The notes under the pieces were generated by a model that worked only from the letters and a program-made list of their open reading frames with translations, was not told where the DNA came from and did not search any database. Shown here in pieces: positions 12,839-25,289 of a stretch of 64,000 nt of DNA. This DNA is from Chrysemys picta bellii (taxonomy: Eukaryota > Chordata > Testudines > Emydidae), in assembly GCF_011386835.1 (NCBI RefSeq), contig NC_088792.1, positions 43,948,882-44,012,881 on the forward strand, read 5' to 3'. How positions within the stretch are numbered: position 1 is the stretch's first letter; each line of letters starts with the position of its first letter. The position numbers and the translations under genes were made by a program.

Positions 12839-13335
12839 GTGGGCTAATAACCACTGATGGACCTTGTGACCCGATGTGCCTAGGACCGTCCTCACTGGAA
12901 ATGCCAAGGTCAGGGCAGGCTGCAAAAGGGAGAGCAGATATTCCCAAGTCTTGTGGGTAACACTGAAATTAATCTCCCCAACCAGTCACAAACTGTGCTT
13001 TTGATCCCCACACTGGTTATCAAGAATCCAAAAAAAGAAGAGTGAGGGGAAAAAAAGAGAAAAGAAACCACACAGCCACTTTATTGCATTCCAGTTCTCT
13101 GGCTCCTAATAAGCACCTAAGTCCAGTGCAGTGAGAAGTTATTTAAAAAACTCTGTTCACAGATGATAAACGTTTTTTCTGACCCCAAAGGGTCCGCCAC
13201 ATTACCAGGTCCTTATACATTTGGATCTTACCCAAAATACCACACTGCCAGCCAATCCTTTAGTGCCTAAAACTAACGGTTCATTATAAAGAAAAAACAA
13301 GAAGAGGGATGTTAAATGGTAAAGCAACCACATAC

Positions 13336-13892
13336 TGTGATACAGCATGGCCAGAGGGCAGCAGGAGAGGGTTAGAAGGGAGCCTTATTCCCTGTAGAGG
13401 GAAGAAAGTTTGCTATAGATTAATTAGAGCACCTGAAGTCTGTCACCTGATTAAAAAAAAAACCCTGCTTCAATCAGACGGGGAAGGAGTTGGAACAGAG
13501 AGGATTGGTGTTGGAGCAGAGAGCAGTTTGGAGGGAAGCAGAGGGAAGTTTGGAGAAGTGCTGCAGTGGGCTAAGAAGACCAAGACCCGAGGTAAAGGGA
13601 CACCTGGCTTGTGCAGAGGGAGGGCAGGAAGCCCCCACAAGCTGAAGGGCAGGAGAGGGAAGTAGCCCAGGGGAAGGAACCACTAGTTCAAGTGGTTTAC
13701 CGCTATCCTTAGGGCCCCTGGGCTGGGACCTGGAGTAGAGGGCAGGCCCGGGTCCCTCCCTCTCCACTCCCCTCCTCTAGGACACTAGTGGGGCAGTTAA
13801 TATCCCAGGGGCAAGAAATGGCGCCCTGAACCCCCTCCCCCCAAGAAGAGAAAGTGCGAGACCCATCATAGTAGTGCCGGCAATTTGCCACA
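13336..13892 (+). repeat. LTR-like repeat, family 2
   Basis: Begins TGTGATACAGCATGGCC and may end TTTGCCACA. It includes the block GGGCTGGGACCTGGAGTAGA that recurs, reverse-complemented, near 29990-30015 in another LTR-like repeat. Open frames here (13309-13665) are an accident of purine-rich sequence. No target duplication is evident and both ends are tentative. Confidence 0.5.
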
Positions 13893-14538
13893 ACACAAAG
13901 ACTTCAAAGTCCATATATCCGGTTCTTAGCAGTATTGGTGAGTGTGTTGGCTTGAAAGTCCCTCTGGAACACATCCACAGCTAGGATGGGTCACTTAGTC
14001 CTTTGTTCAGAGCTTGTTTGTAGAACAGTTACTTCAAAGGCAAGAAGCAGGACTGAAGACAAAATGGAGAAGATGCAGCTGTCTTTTATAGTCTTTTTTT
14101 GCCATACAACTTGTATTTCCTTTGTTCCAAACAAGCTGCACAGCCCATGACCTGGAAGCCTTAGAGTTGTGTTCCTTGCATGCCTTGCTGAGTCATAAGG
14201 TGTATCTCTTGCCTTTTCTCAATTGGTCAGTTGTATAGCTGATGTCTCTTGATGGGCCATCAAGCAGGCTAAGTAGTGCTGATGCCAATCTATTGGGAGT
14301 GTCAGCCAGATGCACAGCACAAGTTTGGAACTACAAACATACCATACATATAACTTACAATATAAAGTGATACAAACACACAAACAAGATTATCATACTT
14401 GGCAAATTGTAACATTTTTGCTGCTACCTTACACAGCATATCTGCACAACTCATCGCAGTTTTACAATATTGGTATTCATAATATCCTAAAGTGTCCCCC
14501 AGTTTCCATATAGTGTCACAGACCTATCCTCCATGAAC

Positions 14539-15310
14539 TTATCCAATACTTTTTTTGAACCCACTTATACTTTTGGCCTTCACAATGTCCCCTGACAACA
14601 AGTTCCACATGCTGACCATACATTGTATGAAGATGTACTTTCTTCTGTTCGTTTTAAATTTGCTCCCTATTGATTTAATTGCGTGACCCATGGTTCTTGT
14701 GTTATGTGATGGGGTAAATAACACTTTCCTATTCACTTTCTCCACACCATTCATGATTTTATAGACCTCTATCATGTCCCCGCCTTAGTAGTCTCTTCAT
14801 ATGGAGGCTGTTTAATATCCCTAATCATTTTTGTTGCCCTTCTCTGTATCTTTTCCAATACTAATATATCTTTTTTGAGCTGGGGCAACCAGAACTACAT
14901 GCAGTATTCAAGGTGTGGGCATACCAGGGACTTATATAGTGGCATTAAGATATTATCTATCCCTTTCCTCATGGTTCCCAACATTCTCTCAGTTTTTTCA
15001 GTTGCCACTGCACATTGAGCGGGTGTTTTCAGATAACTTGTCCATGATGACTCCAACACCTTTCTTGATGCTAATTTAGAACCCATAATTGTATATGTAT
15101 AGTTGGGATTATGTTTTCCAAAGTGCATTACTTTGCATTTATCAACATTGAATTTCATCTGCCAAATTGTTGCCCAGTCACCCATTTTTCTGAGACCCTT
15201 TTGTAGCTCTTTGCAGTCTGCTTGTGACATAACTATCTTGAGTAGTTTTGTATCATCTGCAAATTTTGCCACCTCACCGTTTACCCCTTTTTCCAGATCA
15301 TTTACGGTAT
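14539..15310 (-). pseudogene. LINE ORF2 reverse-transcriptase C-terminal remnant
   Basis: The minus strand translation gives [20 protein letters not shown] (15215-15272) with the FADD catalytic box, then WQMKFNVDKCKVMHFGKHNP, LYKSLVCPHLEYCM and, in a shifted frame (14539-14775), [11 protein letters not shown] and [12 protein letters not shown]. These are motifs C and later of a CR1/L3-clade reverse transcriptase plus the C-terminal domain. Upstream, the fingers and palm A/B motifs are missing: readable sequence passes almost directly from the endonuclease end (about 15660) to the text just before FADD. Confidence 0.8.
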
Positions 15311-15779
15311 AGGAATCCTCAGGTGTAGGAATCTCCCTTACATCCTTGCAACAGACGGATTATAAAAATTAATTTGGCTTCTCCACAATGACCTTGTCTT
15401 CCTGAGTGCTACTTTAGCACCTCAATCATCCGGTGGCCTCACTGATTTTGGCAGGCTTCCTGCTTCTGATGTACTTACAAACTAACAGCAATTTTTTTAA
15501 ATTTTTTGCTATTTGCTCTTCAAATTCTTTTTTGGGCTGCCTAATTATACTTTTACACTTGATTTCCAGAGTTTATGCTCCTTTCTATTTTTCTCACTAG
15601 GATTTGATTTCCAATTTTTAAAATGTCTTTTTTGTCCGGTTTTTTACTCTGTTGTTTAGCCATGGTGGCATTTTTTTATTCTCCTTATGGTGTTTTTTTT
15701 ATTTGGGGATATACATATAGTTTGAGCTTCTATTATGGGTTTTTAAATACGTTTTCATACACTTATTTCACCCTTGTGA

Positions 15780-16540
15780 CTGTTCCTTTTAATGTCTGTT
15801 TAACTAGCCGCCTCCTTTTTTTTTGTATGGTTCCCTTTTTGAAGTTGAATGGTGCTGTGGTGAGTCTTTGGAATTTCCCCCTCCCCTCCCAAGATGTTAA
15901 ATTTAATTATATTATGGTTGCTATTACTGATCAATTCAGCTATATTCACCTGTTGGACCAGATTCTGTGTGCCATTTAAAGCTGAATCAAGAATTGCCTC
16001 TCCCTTTGTGGGTTCCAGGACTGACGGCTCCAAGAAGTAGTCATTTCACGTGTCTAGAAATTTTATCTCTGCATTCCATCCTGAGGTGACATATTCTCAG
16101 TCAATATGTGGATAGTGGAAATCCTTCATTATTGCTGGCTTTTTTTTTTTTCTTTTTCATTTTATAGCCTCTCTAATCTCCTTGAGCGTTTCACAATAAT
16201 CATTCTCATTCTGGGCAGGTGATTGAAAGTATATTCCTACTGCTTTACTCTTATTAGTCAAGCATGGAATTTCTGTGTGTAGAGATTCTGTGGTACAGTT
16301 TGATTCATTTAAGATGTTTACTACATTTGACTCCATGCTTTCTTTCATGTATAGTGCCACTACTCCACCAGCACGATCCACTCTGTCATTCCTATCTCTT
16401 TTGTACCTTGGTATTGCCATGTCCCATTGATTATCATCATCCCACCAAGTTTCTGTGATGCTTTATTATATCAATATCCTCAATTAATCCCAGGCACCCG
16501 AGTTCACCCATCTTAGTATTTAGACATCTAGTATACAAGC
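15780..16540 (-). pseudogene. LINE ORF2 endonuclease remnant
   Basis: Minus-strand blocks match an apurinic-type LINE endonuclease. Near 16440-16530 there is an IDIIKHHRNLVG-like segment in the place of the conserved E-T-W, then RDRNDRVDRAGGVVALYMKE (16310-16380), ESLHTEIPCL, and near the C-terminus a NSNHNIIKFNIL block (about 15890) where the active-site SDH is changed to SNH. The frame is interrupted several times. Target nicking would not be expected from this copy. Confidence 0.75.
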
Positions 16541-16842
16541 ACTTCTAAAATTTTGTCAATATTTTGCCTTCATGAGATGTACTGTAGTTGAATGGGACTC
16601 TTTCTCTGACTGTTTTTCTTCAGTTCCACCTGTATTTTATCAATTTCTATCCTCTTTTTTTACTAGGATATAGAGTATCCCATTTAATAAATCCTCTCCT
16701 AAGTGATGTGTTTATCTGAACTGTGTGCTCCTCTGCACTTGTCTGCTTTCTCCCAATGCTTAGTTTAAAAACATCTCTACAACCTTTTTAATTTTACATG
16801 CCAGCAATCTGGTTCCATTTTGGTTTAGGTGGAGTCCATCCT

Positions 16843-17544
16843 TAGAGGCCTGCAAATCCATGTATATCTGCAGACTATTTTTGAGGATAGTGGATTGGAT
16901 CTAGATACAACTGCGTAGAGCTCTGCTCCCCGTCAGGGCCTGGCCTGCAGCGTCTGGCTTGGGGAGCACAGCACGCTTGGGGCTGTTTGTGGCTGGGGCT
17001 GGTGGCAGGTCGGAGTCAGGGCTGTCCAGCACCCGCTCGCCGCAACTCTTCCTGTCCAGCAGCTCAGGCCCCTCAGGCAGCACCAGCATCCCCACCATAT
17101 TGCGGCCCGCCACCTCGTGGGCAGCTGGGCCTGCCCCCAGGGATTGGAGTGGGCTGGGCCCTGGCACCCCACTCCTCCAGCCCTCTGTGTGATGCAACAT
17201 GCACTGCTGCTGCCATGTGCTGTTGCTCAGGAGCCCCCAGGAGCAGCACATGATGCAACATCCCTTCCTCTCAGCCTACCCCTCTGTACCATCCCTTCTC
17301 CTCAAGACCCCGCCCCCACACTGCCCTTTTACCCCTAGTCCCCACCCTCACACTACCTCTTCCCTGCAAGACCCCACCCTCCCCCTCACTCCTTCCCATC
17401 TCCGTTACTAGCCCTTGTAAGATGGCTTGCTGCTGCTGGTGCTGATGCAGATACAGGTAAAAGACGGCTAGTGTATCGTGGGTCAGATTGTGGGTTGATC
17501 CTGTCAGATGCGGATCCACATTTTTGTACCCAGGCAGGGCTCTA
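16843..17544. mobile_element. hAT-type MITE with 8-bp target duplication
   Basis: 702 bp with ends TAGAGGCCTGC and GCAGGGCTCTA (inverted, 10 of 11 match), flanked by TCCATCCT at 16835-16842 and 17545-17552. Removing it restores the LINE sequence GGAGTCCATCCTTTTTGTACAGG. An internal TAGAGCTCTGC at 16916 repeats the terminal motif. The GC-rich middle yields overlapping open frames with no family resemblance. No transposase is present. Confidence 0.85.
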
Positions 17545-17559
17545 TCCATCCTTTTTGTA

Positions 17560-18374
17560 CAGGCTCCTCCTTTTCCAAACAACTCCTCAGTTTCTAATAA
17601 ATCTAGATCTCTCCTCTGAACATCATTGTCTCATCCATGCATTGAGACCCTGCGGTTCTTCCTGGGTAATGGACCCTGTATGTGGAACTGGAAGCATTTC
17701 AGAGAATGCTACCATGGAGGTCCTGGACTTTAATCTCTTACCTACCAGCTTAAAATTGGCCTCCAGGACCTGTCTCCTACCTTTTCCCTATGTCAGTGGT
17801 ATCTACTTGTCACATGACTACCAGCTGCTCCCCAGCACTGGACATAAATCTGTCCTAGATGTCTCAAGAGGGCCACAAATTTCAAACCCAGCAGGCAGTT
17901 CACCGTGTGGTTCTCCTGGTCATCACGAACACAACTATCTATATTTTTAATAATCGACTCCCCCACTACTATTTTGTCTCTTTCTAGTAACAGGGATCAC
18001 CTGCTCTGGTGGCGTATCCTTAGTGCGATAGGATGATGACATCATCTGGAAGGAGGATCGCAACTATGGGTTCATTTCTCTCCACTTCAGCTTGATGTTC
18101 TCGTTCTCTGAGATTTTTATCCTCCTCAACAGTACAGAGGCTGTTAGATGGTGGGAGGGACAGCTTTACTGTGTCCTGGAAAGTCTTGTCTGTGTATTTC
18201 TGTCTCCCTTAACTCCTCCATTTCAACTATTGTGCTCTGAAGAGCTTGTACTCTATCTCTGAAGGCCATGATCTGTTTGCATTGAGTGCGCACACAAGGC
18301 AGGTAATCATACGTGTTGCATTCAATGTAATAAAGTGGATAGTCCCCACTCTGCTGCTCGACTTCTGCCTGCAT
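17560..18374 (-). pseudogene. LINE ORF1 remnant with coiled coil and esterase-like block
   Basis: Starting at a methionine at 18374 the minus strand reads MQAEVEQQSGDYPLYYIECN, a cysteine-containing segment (CNTYDYLPCVRTQCKQI) and a short coiled coil (VQALQSTIVEMEELRETEIH). After stops it shows IVVGESIIKNIDSCVRD near 17955-17990, which aligns with the GDS block of the SGNH/esterase domain found in CR1-clade ORF1 proteins (here GES). ORF1 proteins of this clade bind LINE RNA; the esterase role is not settled. This copy cannot make a full protein. Confidence 0.65.
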
Positions 18375-18394
18375 TATTTTTACTCTTGTAGCGG

Positions 18395-18460
18395 TTTATT
18401 TTTTGTTTGTTTGTTTATGTGAGGTTTGTTGTTGTGTGTTTGTTTTTTGTGGGTGATGGT
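18395..18460. repeat. TTTG/GTTT simple repeat
   Basis: A low-complexity stretch of TTTTGTTTG-type units in the 5-prime region of the LINE at 14515-18800. Confidence 0.7.
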
Positions 18461-19393
18461 GGTGGGAGAATTATTGGCCTAACTTTTTAGAGAATGTTCA
18501 TTAGGTTGAACTGGCTTCCATGCTCTCCCGTTTGCTCCTCCTGTTTGCTAGCTTCTCTGGTTACTTGGGAGCTGGCTTTTAAAATCCCTGTTCTCCCTGA
18601 GTTAGCCTTGCCCCCTTGTCAAGGGATCCTAAAGGGATTAGGGTTCAAAGGATGGCAGGCTAGAGCCTCATTAGGAAGCTCTCAGCCTTGCCTAGCAGGC
18701 CGCACACAGTGCCCTAAACAGATCACACTATAAACTTCAACCAAGCAGGCACACGGCAAGCAAAGAAGCTCACAACAACAAACCAACTAGCAGACAACAC
18801 ACTCCCTCTAAGGGTTACATAGTTGTTTCTCCTTTACTGTGAGAACTCTGTGGCAAGACTCTGTTTGCTGCTCCTGTTTGTTAGCTGGGCACAGGGCACA
18901 AAGAACAGCAAGTTTTAGGAGGCCTACTTTGAACCCTTCAGCCCTCCCCAAGCCTTTCTCCCATGGCATTCCAAAAGCCCGGTGGCCAGCCATCAATGCC
19001 ATGCAGCAGCCCTCATCCACCACAGGGTCCTGTGGCCAGCCCCGAAGGCAAAGTGACCAAGACGACAGCACATCTACACATGGCTGTGAACATTACTGCT
19101 GCAATGTGTATGTGCATTTTGTGATTGGACTCTTAAGATTGCGCTTTACTGTTCTTGAGCTTCTATTGTTTTTTTGTTAGTGAAATTGCACACTTCTATT
19201 GACAAAGTTTTAATTTGCACTATTTCTCAAATATCTTTTAGTTCAAGGGTGACTACAGTTTAATAAAAGCACATCCCATACTTTATGTATGTTGTAATTC
19301 CAACAAGAGACAACGCAAATCACTTAAAAATTAAAAAAAAATTATTATGCAGTGTATACCAGTACATTAAACAGTTTGAGTACACTGGCTATT

Positions 19394-19520
19394 CTACATA
19401 GAAGCACAAGGCAGCCTCTAGTCTTGTCATTAGCGAGTACCACCTCCCCTGCAAGTGGCCAAAGGCACACTCAACTTTAATCCTGCAACTACTGCGGTGT
19501 TAGTTAAAAAGTTCCTTTCT
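19394..19520 (-). pseudogene. Harbinger (HARBI1-like) transposase C-terminal remnant
   Basis: The minus strand in one frame reads HRSSCRIKVECAFGHLQGRW followed by SLMTRLEA and a stop at 19394-19396. This matches the C-terminal signature of PIF/Harbinger transposases (V-E-C-A-F-G-x-L-x-x-R-W, followed by a T-R-L element). Only about 40 codons survive; a stop lies directly upstream. The surrounding 18800-19740 is probably the same element's 3-prime part, but no terminal repeats were found. The longer minus-strand frame at 19430-19636 is a shifted reading of the same region. Confidence 0.65.
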
Positions 19521-20435
19521 ACTATCCAAATGTCCTGCGTGGCTGGGACAAACCTGAGTGGTGTGGCAACCCCGTGCACAGGGAACTGGAGCCCAGGATC
19601 TGGTCTAAGAGTAGGAGAATTATGGGATTCCTTCACAGAAAATGTAAGGGCATGAGGCTTAGTGCCTCAGAGGGGTGCACTCAAAATAATTGGGGGTGGA
19701 GAGGAGTCAAAGGTGCAGTTAGCTCTGTAAGCATGACAGGTTGTAGGGTTTGAAGCCAGAACCTGCAGATCCACGGCACATACCTCTTCCACTAGAGTTA
19801 AGAGTTGCTGATAGCAGAAACAGGCTGTTGTCCTCTATGCAGACAAGCCTCAAGTGGGCTACACAACTATTTGTAAGACAACTGTTGAATACAGGATGTC
19901 TGGTTTTCTCGGTTCTCTCTCTGGTTCTGGGAGAAGACTATGGTCTGGTAGTTAGAGTAGTGGTTACAGGCAGTATCATCAAGCACATTGCTGTGGTATA
20001 TTCATTCTGAATGCCATTGTGACAAAGTGGGTGATACTTGTGTCCTCTAACCTTAGAGACCTGGGTATGATCCCCCGCTGTGCCTGAAATGACCTCATGA
20101 AGCGTGTTACCTTATTAGTAAAATGGTCCCAATGATGCTTACCTCCCTCCTAGGATAGAAATATGAGGCCTGACTTGTTAATGGATGTAAAATGCACATG
20201 AATATTACAGTTAGTCAGTAGAAGAGATAAGAGCAGAAATCAGTCTCCTGGCTTCCAGCCCATCTCATGAGGAATATCTCATTATGAGCGAGATTTTACT
20301 TGAGATGTAGGCAGGCATGAGAGGGATGCCACATGGATGAGTGTAATGTGAGAAGCATGATACTTGGCAGTTCTGGCTGTGAAGGTCTTTAAGGCTTCAT
20401 GTGAGGGGGTATACTGGGCCTCTATGGTTCTAGGG

Positions 20436-20746
20436 CAGGGGTAGGCAACCTATGGCATGCGTGCCGAAGGCAGCATGCGAGCTGATTTGCAGTGGCACTC
20501 ACACTGCCCGGGTCCTGGCCACCAGTCTGGGGGGCTCTGCATTTTAATTTAATTTTAAATGAAGCTTCTTAAACATTTTAAAAACCTTACTTACTTTACA
20601 TACAACAATAGTTTAGTTATGTATTATAAACTTATAGAAAGAGACCTTCTAAAAACATTAAAATGTATTACTGGCACGCAAAACCTTAAATTAGAGTGAA
20701 TAAATGAAGACTCAGCACATCACTTTTGAAAGGTTGCCGACCTCTG
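20436..20746. mobile_element. hAT-type MITE (CAGGGGTAGGCAACC ends), perfect 8-bp duplication
   Basis: 311 bp with inverted ends CAGGGGTAGGCAACC and GGTTGCCGACCTCTG. The flanks TTCTAGGG at 20428-20435 and 20747-20754 are identical, the 8-bp target duplication typical of hAT transposition. The interior is AT-rich and non-coding. Confidence 0.93.
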
Positions 20747-22054
20747 TTCTAGGGTGAACCAATTCTGGCCTGAGCTTGTCCTTGTTAATTTCTTAACTAA
20801 CTATCAGGAGATGTATAATCTACTGACATTCCCTAAGAATGGGCACAAAAGCTAGGGAGCTGGTCTAAGAATTCTGGCCTAAAAAGTTCAGAATGTGGGA
20901 TATTTTAGACAGTTTTTTTTTTCCCCCTCCGTTTGTTGCAGTTAGACTGGGGCATCTTTCAGGTAGTCTGAAGCCTTGGCTAACGAGGTTCTTGGTGTTC
21001 CTCTGAGGTATATTTTACTCCTGGGGGGGATTCTGCACCAAAACATTCAAAATTCTGCATACTTTATTTGTCAAAATAATGCAGTGTAATCATGGCAGTT
21101 TCAATTGTTTTGGTAATTTAAACTACAATATAGAAAAAAGTCATAACTATTCAGCATTTCCTAAACACATGAAAGTTAAGTTACAAACACTTGGTAACTA
21201 ATACCCTGCATTCCAGTTATAATCTTGGATTTTCATTTAAATTACATTACAGAAGACCAAACAGCTCTTCTCCTCTTTCTCCCCCGCCCCCCACCCCCAA
21301 AAAAATAGAATGTCATTTTAAATTGCTCAGACTTTCACACATGAAAGTCATACAGTTTTGCTAATCATTGGCCTGGAGCTTGCCGGCTACTTTGGGAAGT
21401 GCTTGGTTCTGATTGTCCTGACATTTTGACTGTTTGGTAAGTGTTTTATTTGCCCTCAGTCTTTTTCCCCATTTCAAAAAAAAAAAATCAGAGAATTAGA
21501 AGTATACTTTGACAGTCAGGAAAAAAAATCTAAAAATAATGATTCCTCACCAAAGGAAACATGATCTTTAAACAATAGGGAATCTTTTGACATTTTGGAA
21601 GGTATTTCAGACACAATTCTAGCAAATTCTAAAGGAAGGGAGAATGAATGAATGAAACAGGCTGGCCAAGATTATTTTTCATAGGCAAAGTTTTTTTTCA
21701 AGCTCTGTTCTGGTATTGTGAATGAAGCCCATCTGGATTCTTTTAAAATCTCCCAGAAACTTCTTGACTGCCATCATCTATCAGCCTGGATTAAAAACAG
21801 ATTATTTCCACATTCTTTTGGTAACTATTTCAGTCTGTCATTAGCCGGTTAAATCTCCTGGTATCCACTGTGCATCTTATATTTATATATTTCCTCTTTT
21901 TGTGGAAACAATTAGCTTCTTTGGGGATAAAAATCCTCACTGGTTCTGTTAAATAATAGAAGAAACTGAAAATCTATAAGTTTCTGGTACATTGGAAATC
22001 CTTGTGATTGCTGTCCCTTTTGAATGGAAGGATTGAGATACTATACCTGCTTCT

Positions 22055-22057
<3 letters not shown>

Positions 22058-22086
<29 letters not shown>
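22058..22086. repeat. (AT)n microsatellite
   Basis: About fourteen uninterrupted AT units followed by ACATACACA; likely length-variable. Confidence 0.95.
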
Positions 22087-22089
<3 letters not shown>

Positions 22090-22689
22090 CACAAAAGTCT
22101 TTCTTCAGATTTTTAACTCCCTACATGAATTCATGTGGCAAGGTCAGGAGGTGAGGTGGCAAGTCACTTAGCAAATGCCCTCTGGAAATTAGGCTTGAGC
22201 GTTCTAGAGCTGGGGCAGAGCCTCAGCTGATGTAAATTGTCATAGTTGCATTTGTAGGTACGACAGTTTACAAGAGAGGAGGTTCTGCCACCTGATTTCA
22301 CTCACTCTGGCATTTTAAGCATATGAGGTGGTTCAATTTTAAGGAACACGTAAGACTGATATTTGAGGTTTTAACTTTTTAAAGAGATTATATTTTAAAG
22401 GGGAAAGAAGCAAAGATCTTTTATTTCTTAAGTTTTAATTTCTAGGTATTTGTTTTCTTTTTTTATCTAGATTTGAGCTTTGTATGGAGAAACTGCATAT
22501 CTATCGTTATGATTAGTCATCAGATAGCACATTACACAGTTTTTTTTTTTAATTTTAATTCTTTGCGTGTGAGTGTAACCCACACATCTCCAGGGTGTGG
22601 TGTTCTGTCCACACTAGTGGCACCAAGACCACTTAGAGAGAGACAGAGTTAAATGGGTCTGCTCTACAGGCTTAGCTAACAGCCAGTTG

Positions 22690-22770
22690 GCTTTTTGCTC
22701 ATGCGGTAGAGACTCATGCACTAAGCTCCAGAGGTCCCAGGTTCAATCCCACCCGCTGATGAGCGGGGTC
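22690..22770 (+). repeat. tRNA-like SINE head or tRNA-derived fragment
   Basis: Contains an A-box-like TTGCTCATGCGGTAGAG and a B-box-like GGTTCAATCCC about 50 bp apart, the spacing of an internal Pol III promoter. No acceptor-stem pairing is visible, so this is not a functional tRNA gene. Confidence 0.45.
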
Positions 22771-23120
22771 TGTTGGTGTTACACAAGCACTATTCAGTCT
22801 TGGAAGAAACGCTGTGTTTGTTTTGTGGTGATTGTTTTGGGGGAGCTATTGCGAGCAACAGGAGAGTTTGCTCTTTGCCTTAATCACGCTAATCAATTGG
22901 GCAAACCATGCAAGGGTGGTTTTTTTTTTTTTTGGCTAAGATTTCTTAAAGGGAATTTGCTACATGCTGTTTTACCACCTGTATTCAAGGACTGGTGGGT
23001 TTATATACTGCAAGTAAAACAAGTTGCAATAAGAAAATACTTAACTTCACATCAGTGATTGCTCCTCCAATGGGAAGCCAACTGCCAGGGCCCCAAAATC
23101 TGCTACTGGTTGGCATAGGG

Positions 23121-23492
23121 CTGGGGTTCTCAAGCTTTTTGGCAGCATGATGCCACTTTAATGAAGACTTTCCTGCTGGGACCCCAGACAGCATACAAGT
23201 TGTGATTTTGAAGAACAGCATGGCATCCTTACACTGCATGCAAGGTCACGGTGTGCAATGTGAGAAGTCACGCTGAATGGAGGATGCCATTTTTCTCTAC
23301 AAAATGGCTTCCTACACACAGTGTAGGACCCTGTACATATGGTGCATGTGAGGATATGCTGTGTGAAGGATGGCATCCTGCATGCATAGTGATCTCACAC
23401 TCACTGTACGTGCAAGGTCATGCTGTACATAGCAAAATGGTGCCCTCTGCCCTCTGGTGATGGGGTCACTACCCGCAGTTTGGGAACTGCTG
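23121..23492. mobile_element. hAT-type MITE (CTGGGGTTCTCAAG ends)
   Basis: 372 bp with ends CTGGGGTTCTCAAGC and AGTTTGGGAACTGCTG, imperfectly inverted, flanked by GCATAGGG (23113-23120) and GCATAGGA (23493-23500), 7 of 8 identical. It lies about 520 bp upstream of the first exon's acceptor. No coding capacity. Confidence 0.85.
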
Positions 23493-24014
23493 GCATAGGA
23501 GCAATGGTATAGAACAAATGGGAATAAATTTAAAATTGCTGTAAAGCATAACTTTATGGAACAGGTTCTCATTCTGTCTTTGATTCTTTTTATTCATGAA
23601 GTGTATATGGCCCTATCTAGTAAAAAACCATTGTCACTATCAGCACTTGAGTTTTTAGCTGTTTTTGAACCCTGCCTTTGAGTTTGTGAAGTACACTGGG
23701 ACCCTGATTACAATTTAGAGCTCTGGGTGGTATGGCAATATAATACTTTAAAAAAAAATAAACGAAGACAAAACTAAACCTAAACTGGTTTCAAAGCAAG
23801 GTAAGCTGCACCAGTGCAAGTCACTTTCCATGCAAGTGCAGCACATTTACACTAGGGACTTCCATTGGTGCAGTTCCTCTGGTGCAGCTATACTAGTGCA
23901 ATAACAGTGGTAACAAAGCTCGAGGTGTATCCAAAATATTGGCTATGTGTCCTCGTTGTTTCTAACAATCCATATTCTTTACCTACAATTTTGTGTCTCC
24001 TGTCTTCTGATTAA

Positions 24015-24185
<171 letters not shown>

Positions 24186-25289
24186 TAATTTATTGTATGT
24201 ATATCTTAATCTTTATTTTTGTTCCCAACAGGAAAATATAAATGGTTAAGTTTATCCTGTAAAATACTTCAGTTTTTTTTTTAAATAACTATTTATTTGG
24301 GAAGTTTTACAAATCATTGCCATGTAAATAGCAGAAACAGATTGATAATCATTACAACAGTGAGCTTATTTTTTTTGTTTAGAGAAAAATAATGTAGGAA
24401 TATAAATCTCATCAAATCTTCCTATTTAACAGAGTGTTTATTGTATAACAGTTTGAGCCTGTTCACACCATCCAAAACATATTGTTTCTCATGATTTTAT
24501 TAAATTGAGTGAAACTACTGACTCTACTCATATTTATCAAATCAGGCATGTCTATCAAATATTAATATTTAAAAAAAAACATGCTGATTTTTTTTCTATA
24601 GGTTAATGTACTTTGTCTGAGTCCTGAATAAATGGTACCCAAATATCAAAGTATCTTTGTCCTCTTTAATTTTTCAGTAACATCCTCCCATTTATTTTGG
24701 AACCATTCTTCTCGTTTTGAGCTATTTTTCTTTTTCCAGTGAAAGGCTATTAGAATATGAGAGATTAATTCTTCATTTCTTTATGACTGTTTCTTCTAGG
24801 AAGCCCCACGAGGATTACCAAGGGTAATAAATATACAATAATTGATAATGTTTGGTTATGAAGTGCATCCCAATAATCTCTGGACTTGTCCACTCCATGT
24901 GCATAAAATCTCTTCTTTTCACCACAATTTCTCCAACATTTATCCTCATTCAATTTTTATACATAAATAAAATAATTTTCAATCTGACTGTCATATTATT
25001 GAAACAGTATTTTAAAGAAATTTTCTTTTATCATGCTACACGCTGAGGTTGCAGGTCCTGTTTCGCAGATCAAAACACATTCTTCTGGGGGTAATTTGTC
25101 TGTACAAATCCTTCTTCCTCTGTGCCATGGGGACATTTCTTTGTTGGGAAAGTTGTCTGCAAAGTTTGACAATGTTTTCTCCCCTAATCGACCAGAAGCC
25201 AACATTTCTATTAAAGTTAGTTTCTGTATAAAAACCACTCTTCTAGAAAGTGGAGAAATAATATCTAACTTGAAAGTGCCTTAGGAGAG

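Larger units (their letters stand above)
14515..18800 (-). mobile_element. L3/CR1-type LINE, internally deleted, split by a hAT element
   Basis: A long minus-strand LINE. From its 5-prime end (right to left) it shows a 5-prime UTR-like stretch (about 18375-18800), an ORF1 remnant, then the ORF2 endonuclease, a gap where most of the reverse transcriptase should be, and the C-terminal RT part with a 3-prime end near 14515. It is split by a hAT element at 16843-17544. The 3-prime flank (CAGACCTATCCTCCATGAAC) is the standard L3-type tail of turtles and crocodiles. All frames are broken. Confidence 0.8.

Noticed and set aside
17073..17340. Overlapping frames in 16901-17338 on both strands
   Set aside because: GC-rich core of the hAT at 16843-17544.
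22690..22770. Candidate functional tRNA gene
   Set aside because: A and B boxes are visible but no acceptor stem or cloverleaf can be formed.
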